Shown piece by piece: positions 35,737 to 43,654 of a DNA stretch of 64,000 nt. Where the stretch lies: NCBI GenBank assembly GCA_963740835.1, contig CAVUFH010000001.1, positions 124,001-188,000 of the forward strand, given 5' to 3'. The translations under genes were made by a program, and so were the position numbers. This DNA comes from CAVUFH01 sp963740835 (GTDB taxonomy: Bacteria > Actinomycetota > Acidimicrobiia > IMCC26256 > PALSA-610). The notes under the pieces were generated by a model that was not told the origin of the DNA, did not search any database, and saw only the letters and a program-made list of their open reading frames with translations. The stretch's first letter is position 1; the number at the start of each line of letters is the position of its first letter.

Positions 35737-35859
35737 ATGCGCTTCGGCAACTTCGAGGTGAGACCGGTGGGTGGTGCGATCGGTTGCCTCGCGATGATGC
35801 TCTTCTCCATCGCTCTCTCGCTGCTCCTCACCCTGTTCGTCAACCTGCTCGTGCGCTGA
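35737..35859 (+). CDS. Small single-pass membrane protein (40 residues)
   Basis: ATG 35737 follows GAAGGA-type sequence by about nine bases and opens a 40-residue reading frame ending at TGA 35857-35859. The product has a short polar N-terminus with MRFGNFEVRP, then one hydrophobic segment of about 23 residues (within ALMMLF- and LSLLLTLFVNLL-like sequence), ending LLVR. Tiny membrane proteins of this kind are often missed. It sits between the divergent dehydrogenase operon and the phosphotransferase gene. Function is unknown. Confidence 0.5.
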   Translation: MRFGNFEVRPVGGAIGCLAMMLFSIALSLLLTLFVNLLVR

Positions 35860-35962
35860 GCTTCGACTCGTGCAGAGGCGCTCCGGGGCGGGGCAATCGG
35901 TGCGGCGACGCACCGAAATGTCCGAGCCCATCACCGCGTCGTTCCGCAAGAATCGGCACCCG

Positions 35963-36880
35963 ATGAACAAGGATGCAATCACGGCTGCAGTCGCGGCCGA
36001 TCTCGTCGCCGAACAGTTCCCGCAGTGGGCCGATCTGCCGGTTGTGCCGGTCGCGCTGAACGGGTGGGACAACTCGACGTATCGATTGGGCGAGACGATG
36101 TCGGTTCGCCTGCCGAGCCACGATCGTTACGTTCCACAAGTCGAGAAAGAGCAGCGTTGGTTGCCTGCCCTTGCTCCTCTGTTGCCGCTACCGATCCCCG
36201 AGCCCGTTGCATTCGGGCGGCCGAGTGACATCTTTCCGCGCCCATGGTCGATCTATCGCTGGATCGACGGGCGTCCCGCGCTCGCGGGTGAGGTCACCGA
36301 CTTCGGTAGGTTCGCGAACGACCTCGCTCGCTTCCTGTCGGCCATGTACTCCGTCGACGCAAGCGAAGGGCCCGCACCCGGCGATCACAGCTTCTTCCGC
36401 GGCGGCCCACTCGACCCGTACGACGCACAGTCGCGCGAGTCGATCGCCGTCCTCGCCGATGAGATCGATGCTGGCCTCGCGACGAGCGCCTGGGAAGCTG
36501 CAGTCGACAGCTCATGGGATCGTTCCCCGGTGTGGGTGCATGGCGACGTTGCTCCATCGAACCTGCTGGTGATGAACGGGCGACTCACCGCGGTGATCGA
36601 CTTCGGCTGCGCCGCGGCGGGCGATCCTGCCTGCGACCTCGTGATGGCATGGACGTTCTTCTCGGACGAGAGCAGTGCCGCTTTCCGACGCAACCTTGCG
36701 CTCGATGAGGCGACATGGGCGCGAGCGCGCGGGTGGGCACTGTGGAAGGCGCTCATCCACGTCGCGCAGGCGCGACGAGGGCGAGCGGAGTCGACAGCCG
36801 CCCTTCATCGCTGGGGATGGCGCTTCGGCGGGCGCGAGGTCATCGCCGCGGTACTCGCCGACCATTGCGCATCGAGCTGA
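35963..36880 (+). CDS. Aminoglycoside phosphotransferase family protein
   Basis: A 305-residue APH-fold kinase. AVAADLVAEQFPQWADLPVV is the family's common start, NGWDNSTYRLGETMSVRLPS the nucleotide loop, SPVWVHGDVAPSNLLV carries the catalytic HGD, and AVIDFGCAAAGDPACDLVMA the metal-binding DFG-like motif. Such genes phosphorylate antibiotics or, more often, cellular metabolites. ATG 35963 gives the typical short N-terminus; ATG 35918 would add 15 residues. The location, downstream of a tiny membrane protein and upstream of the luciferase-like gene, gives no hint of substrate. It is not evidence of resistance by itself. Confidence 0.85.
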   Translation: MNKDAITAAVAADLVAEQFPQWADLPVVPVALNGWDNSTYRLGETMSVRLPSHDRYVPQVEKEQRWLPALAPLLPLPIPEPVAFGRPSDIFPRPWSIYRWIDGRPALAGEVTDFGRFANDLARFLSAMYSVDASEGPAPGDHSFFRGGPLDPYDAQSRESIAVLADEIDAGLATSAWEAAVDSSWDRSPVWVHGDVAPSNLLVMNGRLTAVIDFGCAAAGDPACDLVMAWTFFSDESSAAFRRNLALDEATWARARGWALWKALIHVAQARRGRAESTAALHRWGWRFGGREVIAAVLADHCASS

Positions 36881-36957
36881 GCTGGGCGTCAGTTCGTCAC
36901 CCGTATTCGAGCATCGTCTGGCAAACATCAACCCCGAACCGAACGCGGGAGGCGAAA

Positions 36958-37947
36958 ATGGACTACGGAGCTCATCTCCCGCTGATGGATTTCGGGGAAC
37001 ATCCGTTCACGCTCGACCACCTCGTCGAGTACACGAGAGCTGCTGCGCAACTCGGCTTCGCGGCACTGTCGGTGAACGACCACATGGTCTTTTCGGTGCC
37101 CTGGCTCGACGGCCCGGTCGCGCTCGCGGCGGTGATGGAGCACTCAGGGGGGATGACGCTCGCAACGACGGTCGTCCTCGCAGTGGTGCGCGGTCCGGTA
37201 CCGATCGCCAAGACGCTGGGTGCGATCGATCGACTTTCGGGGGGCCGGCTCATCGTCGCCGTCGGTCCCGGCTCTTCACTCGAGGACTACGCGGCGGTCG
37301 GACTCGACTTCTCGGAACGTTGGCAACGCTTCGATGAGGCGATCGGCGCGATCCGAGCGCTGTGGCGCAAAGACGGTGCGCCGTTCGTCGGCCGTTTCTA
37401 CTCGACCGAGGGTCTTTCCTTGGAACCCCGGCCGGCCCAACCGTTCGGGCCGCCGATCTGGGTGGGGAGCTGGGGCTCTGACGCCGGGCTTCGCCGCGTG
37501 GCCCGGATCGCCGACGGCTGGCTCGCTTCCGCTTACAACACGACGCCGGAGCTGTTCGGACAGGCGTGGCAAGCGCTCGGTGCGAAGCTCGCAGATCACG
37601 GGAAGGCAGCCGACGCGTTTCCGAACGCGCTGGCGACGATGTGGTGCTACATCACCGACGACCGCAACGAAGCCGAGCGCATCCTCAAGGAGCGGGTGAT
37701 TCCCACCGTGCACCGACCTGAGGAGATGCTCCGCGAACGGCTGCCGATCGGTCCGCCCGAACTGTTCGCCGAGAAGTTGACCGAATTCGCAAAGGCGGGC
37801 GTGCAACGGGTCTTCATCTGGCCGGTTGCCGACGAAGTGCAACAGCTCCACCGCTTCTGGAACGATGTGCGACCGCTCGTCGGCGGTGACACGTCCATTG
37901 AAGGAATCCGCCCGGATACCGGGCACCCGCCTTCAACGAACGTTTAG
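36958..37947 (+). CDS. LLM-class flavin-dependent oxidoreductase (F420 type)
   Basis: A 329-residue bacterial-luciferase-like barrel. MDYGAHLPLMDFG starts the first strand; GFAALSVNDHMVFSVPWLDG carries the family's Asp-His; TLGAIDRLSGGRLIVAVGPG forms the cofactor phosphate loop; QPFGPPIWVGSWGSDAGLRR and RIADGWLASAYN follow. Sequence is nearest the F420-dependent actinobacterial branch. GGAGG precedes the ATG at an optimum distance. Likely oxidises an alcohol or reduces an activated bond in lipid metabolism; the partner is not known. A hairpin overlaps its 3-prime end. Confidence 0.88.
   Translation: MDYGAHLPLMDFGEHPFTLDHLVEYTRAAAQLGFAALSVNDHMVFSVPWLDGPVALAAVMEHSGGMTLATTVVLAVVRGPVPIAKTLGAIDRLSGGRLIVAVGPGSSLEDYAAVGLDFSERWQRFDEAIGAIRALWRKDGAPFVGRFYSTEGLSLEPRPAQPFGPPIWVGSWGSDAGLRRVARIADGWLASAYNTTPELFGQAWQALGAKLADHGKAADAFPNALATMWCYITDDRNEAERILKERVIPTVHRPEEMLRERLPIGPPELFAEKLTEFAKAGVQRVFIWPVADEVQQLHRFWNDVRPLVGGDTSIEGIRPDTGHPPSTNV
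37898..37936 (+). terminator. Nested hairpin at the 3-prime end of the LLM gene
   Basis: TTGAAGG and CCTTCAA pair outside an inner GCCCGG-ATA-CCGGGC stem, separated by five-base internal loops. The structure ends nine bases before the stop codon. It is probably a transcription attenuator or terminator reaching the 176-base gap before the convergent small gene, in which I see no other feature. Confidence 0.35.
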
Positions 37948-38123
37948 GAGACTCGGCCGAGCGTTACGCCGCGCAGAACTCCGTTCCGCACTTGTCGCCC
38001 GACGCGGGCTCGGGTGTGTTGCGCGGTTTCAGCACGAGGTCAGCAGCCAATTGAGAAGCGTGAGGATGGGCATCAGCCGTCGCTCTCATCGCGGCCGGAT
38101 TCGAGAGTCGCAGTGAGGGCCGA

Positions 38124-38312
38124 TCAGTTGCGCAGCCCTGCGTCTGCGGTCACGAGCACGAACCGGTGACCGCCCGTCAACGCACCCGAGACCCGGACGA
38201 TGCCGTCACCAATGTCCTCGGCCGTATCGATCTGCCCGTCGAACTCGAGGTCGAGCTCGTCGCGGTGCACGCGCCAAGTTATGCGCGCGCCGATCCATTC
38301 CTCGCCATCCAT
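38124..38312 (-). CDS. Small hypothetical protein (62 residues)
   Basis: An ATG at 38312 gives a 62-residue protein that is acidic and has the alternating strand pattern IGARITWRVHRDELDLEF and GDGIVRVSGALTGGHRFVL, perhaps a small beta-barrel. GGGGGTTGCC-like sequence lies upstream. No family is recognised. It is divergent from the SMP-30 gene, with 74 bases between starts. Confidence 0.4.
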   Translation of the reverse strand: MDGEEWIGARITWRVHRDELDLEFDGQIDTAEDIGDGIVRVSGALTGGHRFVLVTADAGLRN

Positions 38313-38386
38313 GGCAACCCCCCGCCTGTCCTGTTCGACAACGCTAGACGCGAAGGGAGGGCCAAGCCATGCGCCAGACTCCCGGC

Positions 38387-39250
38387 ATGAAGCCTGAGGT
38401 CGTGTGTGACGGGATCCGGTTCGGCGAGGGGCCGGTGTGGTGCGGCGACGGAACGCTGGTTGTGACGAGCGTCGCGGAAGGTGCGCTGTACCGGGTGTGG
38501 CCCGAGCAGAACCGGGCGACGCCGATTGCGGAGACGGGCGGCGGCGCGAACGGTGCCGCGCTGGCGGCTGACGGGTCGATCCTCGTGACGCAGAACGGTG
38601 GCTACGACTTCAGCGCGATGGGGTTGTTCGACGATCCGCCGCCGTTCCGACCGGTGAGGCCGGGTCTGCAACTGGCACGGCCCGACGGGACGGTCAGTTA
38701 CTTGGCCGACGTCGGTTTCCTGTGCCCGAATGATCTCGCGGTGGCGGGCGACGGCACAGTGCACTTCACGGATCCGCCGCACCACCCGCCGCCGGACGAA
38801 CCGGCGGGACGCGTCATGACATTGGCGCGTGATGGGTCGGTGTCGACGTTCGCCTCTGACTTCTCCTACTGCAACGGCATCGCGTTCGAGCCCGACGGCA
38901 CCGTGGTGGTGGTCGAAGCGCGCGGCCTGCAACGCGTGCACACGGACGGGAACCGGGAGTGGGTCATCGAGACACTGGGACCAGGCGGTGGTGACGGGTT
39001 CTGCATCGATGCCGACGGTCGGTTCTACGTGGCGTCCACGACGGAGCACGGCATCCGCGTCGTCGATGTCGACGGCACGATCGTCGATTTCCTCGAGATC
39101 GACGGCAAGGGGCTGACGACCAACTGCTGCTTCGGCGGTGACGACCTGCGGACGCTGTTCGTGACCGACGCGCTCCCGGGGCGTGTGGTCGCGTTCGGTG
39201 CGATGCCGGCGCCGGGTCTGCCGCTCCCGACGTGGCCGGGGCTGTCGTAG
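38387..39250 (+). CDS. SMP-30/gluconolactonase/LRE family protein
   Basis: A 287-residue six-bladed beta-propeller. IRFGEGPVWCGDGTLVVTSV contains the first metal Glu, LCPNDLAVAGDGTVHFTDPP the central Asn, and GGDGFCIDADGRFYVASTTE the Asp of the calcium site. These enzymes open lactones such as gluconolactone. ATG 38387 is preferred since the sequence from MKPEVVCDGIRF aligns to the start of the fold; ATG 38369 is possible. The gene is convergent with the sugar-isomerase-like gene (12-base gap). Confidence 0.88.
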   Translation: MKPEVVCDGIRFGEGPVWCGDGTLVVTSVAEGALYRVWPEQNRATPIAETGGGANGAALAADGSILVTQNGGYDFSAMGLFDDPPPFRPVRPGLQLARPDGTVSYLADVGFLCPNDLAVAGDGTVHFTDPPHHPPPDEPAGRVMTLARDGSVSTFASDFSYCNGIAFEPDGTVVVVEARGLQRVHTDGNREWVIETLGPGGGDGFCIDADGRFYVASTTEHGIRVVDVDGTIVDFLEIDGKGLTTNCCFGGDDLRTLFVTDALPGRVVAFGAMPAPGLPLPTWPGLS

Positions 39251-39262
39251 GGCTTCAGCGCC

Positions 39263-39898
39263 TCAGCGCATCAGGCCGCGCACGGACGCAGCGAGATCGC
39301 GAGCCCACGCTTCGGGATCGTCGAGCGGCCAGCCGTTGTCCGGGAGGTCGAAGTACTCGATCGAGAGCAGTCCGCTGTAGTCGAGCTGTTCGAGGCGGCG
39401 GAGCACGGCCCTGAAGTCGACCGCGCCGGCGGCGTCGTCGACATGCACCTGCGTGTGCCCGCGCCGCCCCTGGCGGAGCTGCACGTGATCCGCGAACTCC
39501 AGGAGGTCGCACGGATCCTCGCCCCAATCGGCGACGTGTCCGGTGTCCACGAGCAGGCGCACTCCTGGCACTTGCTTGCGGAACTCCTCGAACCGCGCGC
39601 GCGAGTTGACCACCGCGCCGGCCCAGGGTTCGAGCAGGGCGTGCGGCGCCCGCTGCCACCAGCGCACCGCGCGGTCCCACATGCCGGCGGTGTCGGTGGG
39701 TGCGGGTGTCGTGCACCACGTGTCCGCCGGTTTGGGGAACGCGGTCGGGCACCCGACCGGCAATGCGAGCGTCGCCGCGTCGACGCCGAGCATCGCGTCG
39801 ATGTGGTCGTACCCGTCGGCCGCGGCCGCTTTCGAGCGCGCGATCGCGTCACCGCGCCGCGCGTACGTGACGTCGACGACCCCGACGGGCCACCGCAT
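39263..39898 (-). CDS. Sugar phosphate isomerase/epimerase-like TIM-barrel protein
   Basis: A 211-residue AP-endonuclease-2-type barrel, shorter than the usual 260 to 290. VPGVRLLVDTGHVADWGEDP holds the metal Asp and His, HVQLRQGRRGHTQVHVDDAA resembles the active-site strand, and LLSIEYFDLPDNGW carries the last Glu. The first strands may have been lost or the family may be compact. Starts are GTG 39901 or ATG 39898. A large hairpin (39902-39952) touches the start codon and leaves no room for a ribosome site. Confidence 0.72.
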   Translation of the reverse strand: MRWPVGVVDVTYARRGDAIARSKAAAADGYDHIDAMLGVDAATLALPVGCPTAFPKPADTWCTTPAPTDTAGMWDRAVRWWQRAPHALLEPWAGAVVNSRARFEEFRKQVPGVRLLVDTGHVADWGEDPCDLLEFADHVQLRQGRRGHTQVHVDDAAGAVDFRAVLRRLEQLDYSGLLSIEYFDLPDNGWPLDDPEAWARDLAASVRGLMR

Positions 39899-39901
39899 CA
39901 C

Positions 39902-39952
39902 GGTTTTGGCGACAGAAGGCGACCGGAACGGTCGCCAATTGTCACCAAAACC
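39902..39952. terminator. Large nested hairpin after the SDR gene
   Basis: On the plus strand GGTTTTGG-C-GACA, GAA, then GGCGACCG-GAA-CGGTCGCC, AAT, TGTC-A-CCAAAACC: an inner eight-bp stem with a GAA loop, a 3x3 internal loop, and an outer stem of 12 pairs with one mismatch. It starts eight bases after the SDR stop on the minus strand and ends at the next gene's start codon. Most likely it terminates the MaoC-SDR mRNA. Confidence 0.55.
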
Positions 39953-39959
39953 TGCAGGT

Positions 39960-40865
39960 TCACTTCGTCATCGACTTCGGCATGACCATGCCGACTTGCT
40001 GCAGGTGCTGGCCGAGGCCCTTGTCGAACGCGGCGGCGACTTCGGCCGGCGTCCACCCGCCGTCCTTGCCCATCCAGGCGATCTGCTTCGGGTGCTGGAA
40101 CACCGTGTACGAGTACTCGGTGCGCCCGAGCACCTGGCCGTTCACGTGCCCGGCCTCTTCCGACGCGAGGAACGCGAGCAGCGGTGCGTTGAGCGCGGGG
40201 TTCTCCTCCGGCGGCGGTTCCTGGCCCGACTTCTCGAAGAGCGCCGCGGTCATCCGCGTCGCGCCCGACGGTGCAACCGCGTTGACGGTGATCCCGTAGC
40301 GCCCGAGCTCCATCGACCACACGAATGTGAGACCCATGATCCCGGCCTTGGCCGCGCCGTAGTTCGTCTGCCCGAAGTTGCCGCGCAGGCCGGCGGACGA
40401 CGTGATGTTGATGATGCGCCCGTAGCCCTTCTCCTTCATCACCTCAGCCGCGTGCCGGCCGCAGTTGAAGGTGCCCTTGAGGTGCACGGCGACGACCGCG
40501 TCGAAGTCGTCCTCTTCCATCTTGAGCAGCGTGCGGTCGCGCACGATGCCGGCGTTGTTGACGAGGATGTCGAGCGTGCCGAACGCATCGACCGCGGTCT
40601 GCACCATGTTGCGCGCGCCCGCGTAGTCGGTGACGGAGTCGTAATTCGGCACCGCGTTGCCGCCGAGTGCTTCGATCTCCTTGCACACCTGGGCGGCCGG
40701 GTCTTCTTCGGTGCCCCGACCGTCGAGCGACACGCCCACGTCGTTGACGACCACTTGTGCACCTTCGCGCGCGAAGCACAGCGCGAACTCGCGACCGATC
40801 CCGCGTCCCGACCCGGTGACGATCGCGACACGCCCGTCGAGCAAGCCGTCGGAGTTCTGGGCCAT
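39960..40865 (-). CDS. SDR family oxidoreductase (17-beta-HSD4/FabG-like)
   Basis: A 301-residue short-chain dehydrogenase. VAIVTGSGRGIGREFALCFA is the cofactor motif, VVVNDVGVSLDGRGTEEDPA the hydroxysteroid/hydroxyacyl-CoA type insert, ILVNNAGIVRDR the NNAG motif, and NITSSAGLRGNFGQTNYGAA with K completes Ser-Tyr-Lys. C-terminal 60 residues (YSYTVFQHPKQIAWMGKDGG) are as in actinobacterial MFE-2-like SDRs. ATG 40865 lies five bases after the MaoC stop, so MaoC and SDR form one operon, giving hydratase and dehydrogenase steps of beta-oxidation. Confidence 0.92.
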   Translation of the reverse strand: MAQNSDGLLDGRVAIVTGSGRGIGREFALCFAREGAQVVVNDVGVSLDGRGTEEDPAAQVCKEIEALGGNAVPNYDSVTDYAGARNMVQTAVDAFGTLDILVNNAGIVRDRTLLKMEEDDFDAVVAVHLKGTFNCGRHAAEVMKEKGYGRIINITSSAGLRGNFGQTNYGAAKAGIMGLTFVWSMELGRYGITVNAVAPSGATRMTAALFEKSGQEPPPEENPALNAPLLAFLASEEAGHVNGQVLGRTEYSYTVFQHPKQIAWMGKDGGWTPAEVAAAFDKGLGQHLQQVGMVMPKSMTK

Positions 40866-40870
40866 CGTGC

Positions 40871-41311
40871 TCAGGAGGCGGCGGCGGTTGCCGCGCCGGT
40901 GATCGCCTTGTCGCCGTTCTGGTTCACGACCGTGAGGTCGAGATCCACCAGCTTCTCGGATCCCTCTTCGCGTTTGCCGGTGACGACCGCGGTGCACGTG
41001 AGCACGTCGCCGGGCCACACCTGCTTGGAGAAGCGCACCTGGAACCGGCGCACCGCTTCGGGTCCGAACCAGTCCTTCACGACTCGGGCGGCCAGGCCCA
41101 TGGTGAGCATCCCGGGCCCGAACACCGACGGGTTGCCGACCTGCGTGGCGATCGTGTCGTCGTGGTGCATCGGGTTGAAGTCTCCCGACGCTCCGGCGTA
41201 CTTCACGAACATGGTGCGGGTGAGCGCCGGGAACTCTTCCCGCTTCTCGTCACCCACGGACAGCGCATCGAACGACACCGGGCTGCCGGTGGCACTGGCT
41301 TCTGCACTCAC
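40871..41311 (-). CDS. MaoC-like enoyl-CoA hydratase/dehydratase
   Basis: A 146-residue hotdog-fold protein. SFDALSVGDEKREEFPALTR starts the fold; the hydratase motif is YAGASGDFNPMHHDDTIATQ with catalytic Asp and His (D-x4-H spacing), and FGPGMLTMGLAARVVKDWFG follows. It adds water to enoyl-CoA. GTG 41311 follows GAGGGGG at a spacing of five; the open frame further upstream runs through the operator. The SDR gene follows after five bases. The TetR gene is divergent, with a palindrome between the two starts. Confidence 0.88.
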   Translation of the reverse strand: MSAEASATGSPVSFDALSVGDEKREEFPALTRTMFVKYAGASGDFNPMHHDDTIATQVGNPSVFGPGMLTMGLAARVVKDWFGPEAVRRFQVRFSKQVWPGDVLTCTAVVTGKREEGSEKLVDLDLTVVNQNGDKAITGAATAAAS

Positions 41312-41349
41312 GACGACCCCCTCAGACGGGCCGGATCGTAGTCCTGAAC

Positions 41350-41365
41350 GTGACACGGGCGTCAC
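41350..41365. promoter_or_regulatory. 16-bp palindrome between the TetR and MaoC-SDR genes
   Basis: GTGAC-ACGGGC-GTCAC lies 38 bases before the MaoC start and about 62 before the likely TetR start, exactly where a TetR regulator would control itself and a divergent operon. It has the same half-sites as the sites at 3007, 16216 and 47318, making this TetR the best candidate for binding all four. Confidence 0.55.
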
Positions 41366-41427
41366 ATCCGCCTACCCTTCACCGGTGGCCCGCAACGTGC
41401 GCAACGGCCGCAACGCCGGCACGGCGC

Positions 41428-42126
41428 GTGCCGCGCGGATCGGCCGCCGACGCTCGTCACGAGGCGCGGCAGCTCCCTCCCGGCCCTCCGGACGCCAAGA
41501 CCCCGGCAGATGGATCGCGGGCCGGCGGAACCCCGACCCAGAGCCGCGAGCTGCGGGCGCGAGGGCAGCGCACACTGCGCAAACTGCTCGATGCGGGTGT
41601 CGAGGTGTTCGAGACGCGCGGCTATCACGCGGCGCGCGTCGACGACGTCGTCAAGCTCGCTCAGACCTCGCACGGCACCTTCTACCTGTACTTCGCCAAC
41701 AAGGAGGACCTGTTCCGCGCGCTCATGGCCGAGGTCTCGGACCAGATGCAGGCCCTCGCCGAGGAGCTCGGTCCGCTCACCCCGGGCGCCCAGGGCCGCG
41801 CCGAGCTCCAGGCGTGGATCGGGGGTTTCGCGGACCTCTACGAGCGCTACGGCGCCGTGATCCGCGCGTGGACGGAAGCGGAGATCGGCTCGCACGAGTT
41901 CGGCCGTATGGGCAACGACGTGATGCTCCGCTTCACGAGCGTGCTCACCGACCGCATCGCGGTGGCCGCACCCACGGACCTCGACCCGGTCATCACCGCG
42001 CTCGCGCTCGTCGCGATGCTGGAGCGGCTCAACTACTACGTGCTGTCCCGGCAGGTCCGGATCACGAAGCCACAGATGGTCGACACGCTCGCCCGCGTCA
42101 CCCACGCGGCCCTGTTCGGCAACTAG
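41428..42126 (+). CDS. TetR/AcrR family transcriptional regulator
   Basis: About 232 residues. The N-terminal helix-turn-helix is TLRKLLDAGVEVFETRGYHA followed by ARVDDVVKLAQTSHGTFYLY and FANKEDLFRALMAEV, clear TetR signatures; the C-terminal ligand domain ends ITKPQMVDTLARVTHAALFG. A long Pro/Arg-rich arm precedes the domain. The start is uncertain: GTG 41350 lies in the operator, GTG 41428 is the next in frame, and GTG 41385 would need a +1 shift. The ligand is probably an acyl-CoA, judged by the divergent MaoC-SDR operon. Its 3-prime end overlaps the convergent LivF gene by 29 bases. Confidence 0.85.
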   Translation: MPRGSAADARHEARQLPPGPPDAKTPADGSRAGGTPTQSRELRARGQRTLRKLLDAGVEVFETRGYHAARVDDVVKLAQTSHGTFYLYFANKEDLFRALMAEVSDQMQALAEELGPLTPGAQGRAELQAWIGGFADLYERYGAVIRAWTEAEIGSHEFGRMGNDVMLRFTSVLTDRIAVAAPTDLDPVITALALVAMLERLNYYVLSRQVRITKPQMVDTLARVTHAALFGN

Positions 42127-42898
42127 ACGGCTTCGGCAACGAGGCCGAGGCGCCGTTGCTGCTCCCGGCTTCGCCGGCCAGGATGCGGCCCTGCAGGTCG
42201 CCGAGCTCGGACACGGGGCCCGAGTAGGCGACCTCGCCCTTCACCAGCACGACCGCGTCGTCGGCGATCGCCAGCGCGTGATGCACGTGCTGCTCGACGA
42301 TGAGCAGCGTGGTGCCGCTGTCGCGGATCGTTTCGAGCGTCCGGTACACCTCGTCGACGACGATCGGGGCGAGGCCGAGCGAGAGCTCGTCGGCGATCAG
42401 CAAGCGCGGCTTCTCGACGAGCACGCGTGCGAGCGCCAGCATGCGCTGCTCGCCGCCCGAGAGCGTGCCCGCGAGCTGTCGGCGCCGTTCGCCGAGACGC
42501 GGGAACAGTCCGTACGCCTCGTCGAGCGCCGCGTGCACGTGGGCGCGGCCGCGGCTCCGGCGGAACGTCAGCTCGAGGTTCTCCTGCACGGTCAGCGACG
42601 CGAACACCGAACGGCCTTCGGGCGCGTGCACGATGCCGTGTCGCGCGTAGACATAGACGGGCTGCCCGGTCAGCTCCGCCCCGTCGAAGCGAACCGTTCC
42701 CTGCGTCGGCACGACGAGCCCTGAACACACGCGCGCGATCGTCGTCTTGCCCGCGCCGTTCGAACCGAGCAGGGCGAGCACGCGACCGGGATACAACTGC
42801 AACGAGACGTCGAAGAGCGCGCGGAACGGCCCGTAGCCGGCATCGACATCGTCGAGCTCGATGAGCGGCGCAACCGCCGGAACCGCGGCCGCACTCAC
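42098..42898 (-). CDS. Branched-chain amino acid-type ABC transporter ATP-binding protein (LivF-like)
   Basis: A 266-residue ATPase. Walker A is ALLGSNGAGKTTIA, the signature LAGTLSGGEQRMLALARVL, Walker B RLLIADELSLGLAP and the switch His in LLIVEQHVHHAL. The sequence resembles LivF with YARHGIVHAPEGRSVFASLT. It completes an importer with LivG, the fused permeases and the binding protein upstream, with GTGA overlaps between genes. Such systems in Actinobacteria often import aromatic, amide or steroid-like acids rather than amino acids. The last 25 residues are low-complexity and overlap the TetR gene end. Confidence 0.9.
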   Translation of the reverse strand: MSAAAVPAVAPLIELDDVDAGYGPFRALFDVSLQLYPGRVLALLGSNGAGKTTIARVCSGLVVPTQGTVRFDGAELTGQPVYVYARHGIVHAPEGRSVFASLTVQENLELTFRRSRGRAHVHAALDEAYGLFPRLGERRRQLAGTLSGGEQRMLALARVLVEKPRLLIADELSLGLAPIVVDEVYRTLETIRDSGTTLLIVEQHVHHALAIADDAVVLVKGEVAYSGPVSELGDLQGRILAGEAGSSNGASASLPKPSSCRTGPRG

Positions 42899-43654
42899 AC
42901 CGTGTCCCCGAGGTAGGCCCGGCGCACGGCCGAGTCTGCGAACACTTCGTCGGTGCGGCCCGCGGCGATGACTGTGCCGAAGTCGAGGACGAAGAGTCGC
43001 TCGACGAAGGCGCGCACGAGGTCGACGTCGTGCTCGACGAGGAGGATCGCGAAACCGCGCTCGCGCTGCACGTCGCGCAACGTGAGCGCGAGCGACTCGG
43101 TCTCCTGACGGTCGAGACCGGACGACGGTTCGTCGAGGAGCAGCAGGCGGGGCTCGGTCATCAGCGCCCGCCCGACCTCGACCAGCCGCCCGATCCCCAG
43201 GCTGAGCGACTCCACCTTGCGATCCGCCACTGCGTCGAGGCCGAGCAGGTGCAACATCTCCTCGGCCCTCGACCGCTCGGCGGCCGTCGGGCCGCCCCGA
43301 CGGATCGAGTCCTTCAGCAAACCGCCCTTGCCACTGCGGGAGCGGTCGGCGACGAGCAGGTGCTCGCGCGGCGACATCCCCGCGAACAACTCGATGCGTT
43401 GGAACGTGCGGCCGATGCCGAGCCGAGCCCTTCGGTGGGTGGGTACGCGCGTCAGGTCCTTGCCTTCGAGCGTGATGGTGCCTTCGTCGGGCGTGAGGAT
43501 GCCGAGGAGGCAATTGAAGAACGTTGTCTTCCCCGCGCCGTTCGGCCCGATGAGACCGACGACGCTCGCGCTCGCCGACATCGAGGCTCACGTTGTCGAG
43601 GGCGGTGATGCCCGCGAACTTCATCGTGACGTGCTGCGCGTCGAGCAGGGTCAC
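42895..43654 (-). CDS. ABC transporter ATP-binding protein (LivG-like), with one frameshift near the N-terminus
   Basis: About 252 residues. The first frame from GTG 43654 gives LLDAQHVTMKFAGITALDNV and SLDVGER; the rest, in the next frame from about 43585, has Walker A VGLIGPNGAGKTTFFNCLLG, GIGRTFQRIELFAGMSPREH, signature ESLSLGIGRLVEVGRALMTE and Walker B LLLLDEPSSGLD. The shift is +1 at GAGCGCGAGCG. The GTG overlaps the permease stop as GTGA, and its own stop overlaps the LivF start in the same way. With LivF it forms the nucleotide-binding pair. Confidence 0.87.

Noticed and set aside
35963..36880. Antibiotic resistance determinant
   Set aside because: The APH fold is shared with many metabolic kinases, and nothing nearby (mobile element, other resistance gene) supports resistance.
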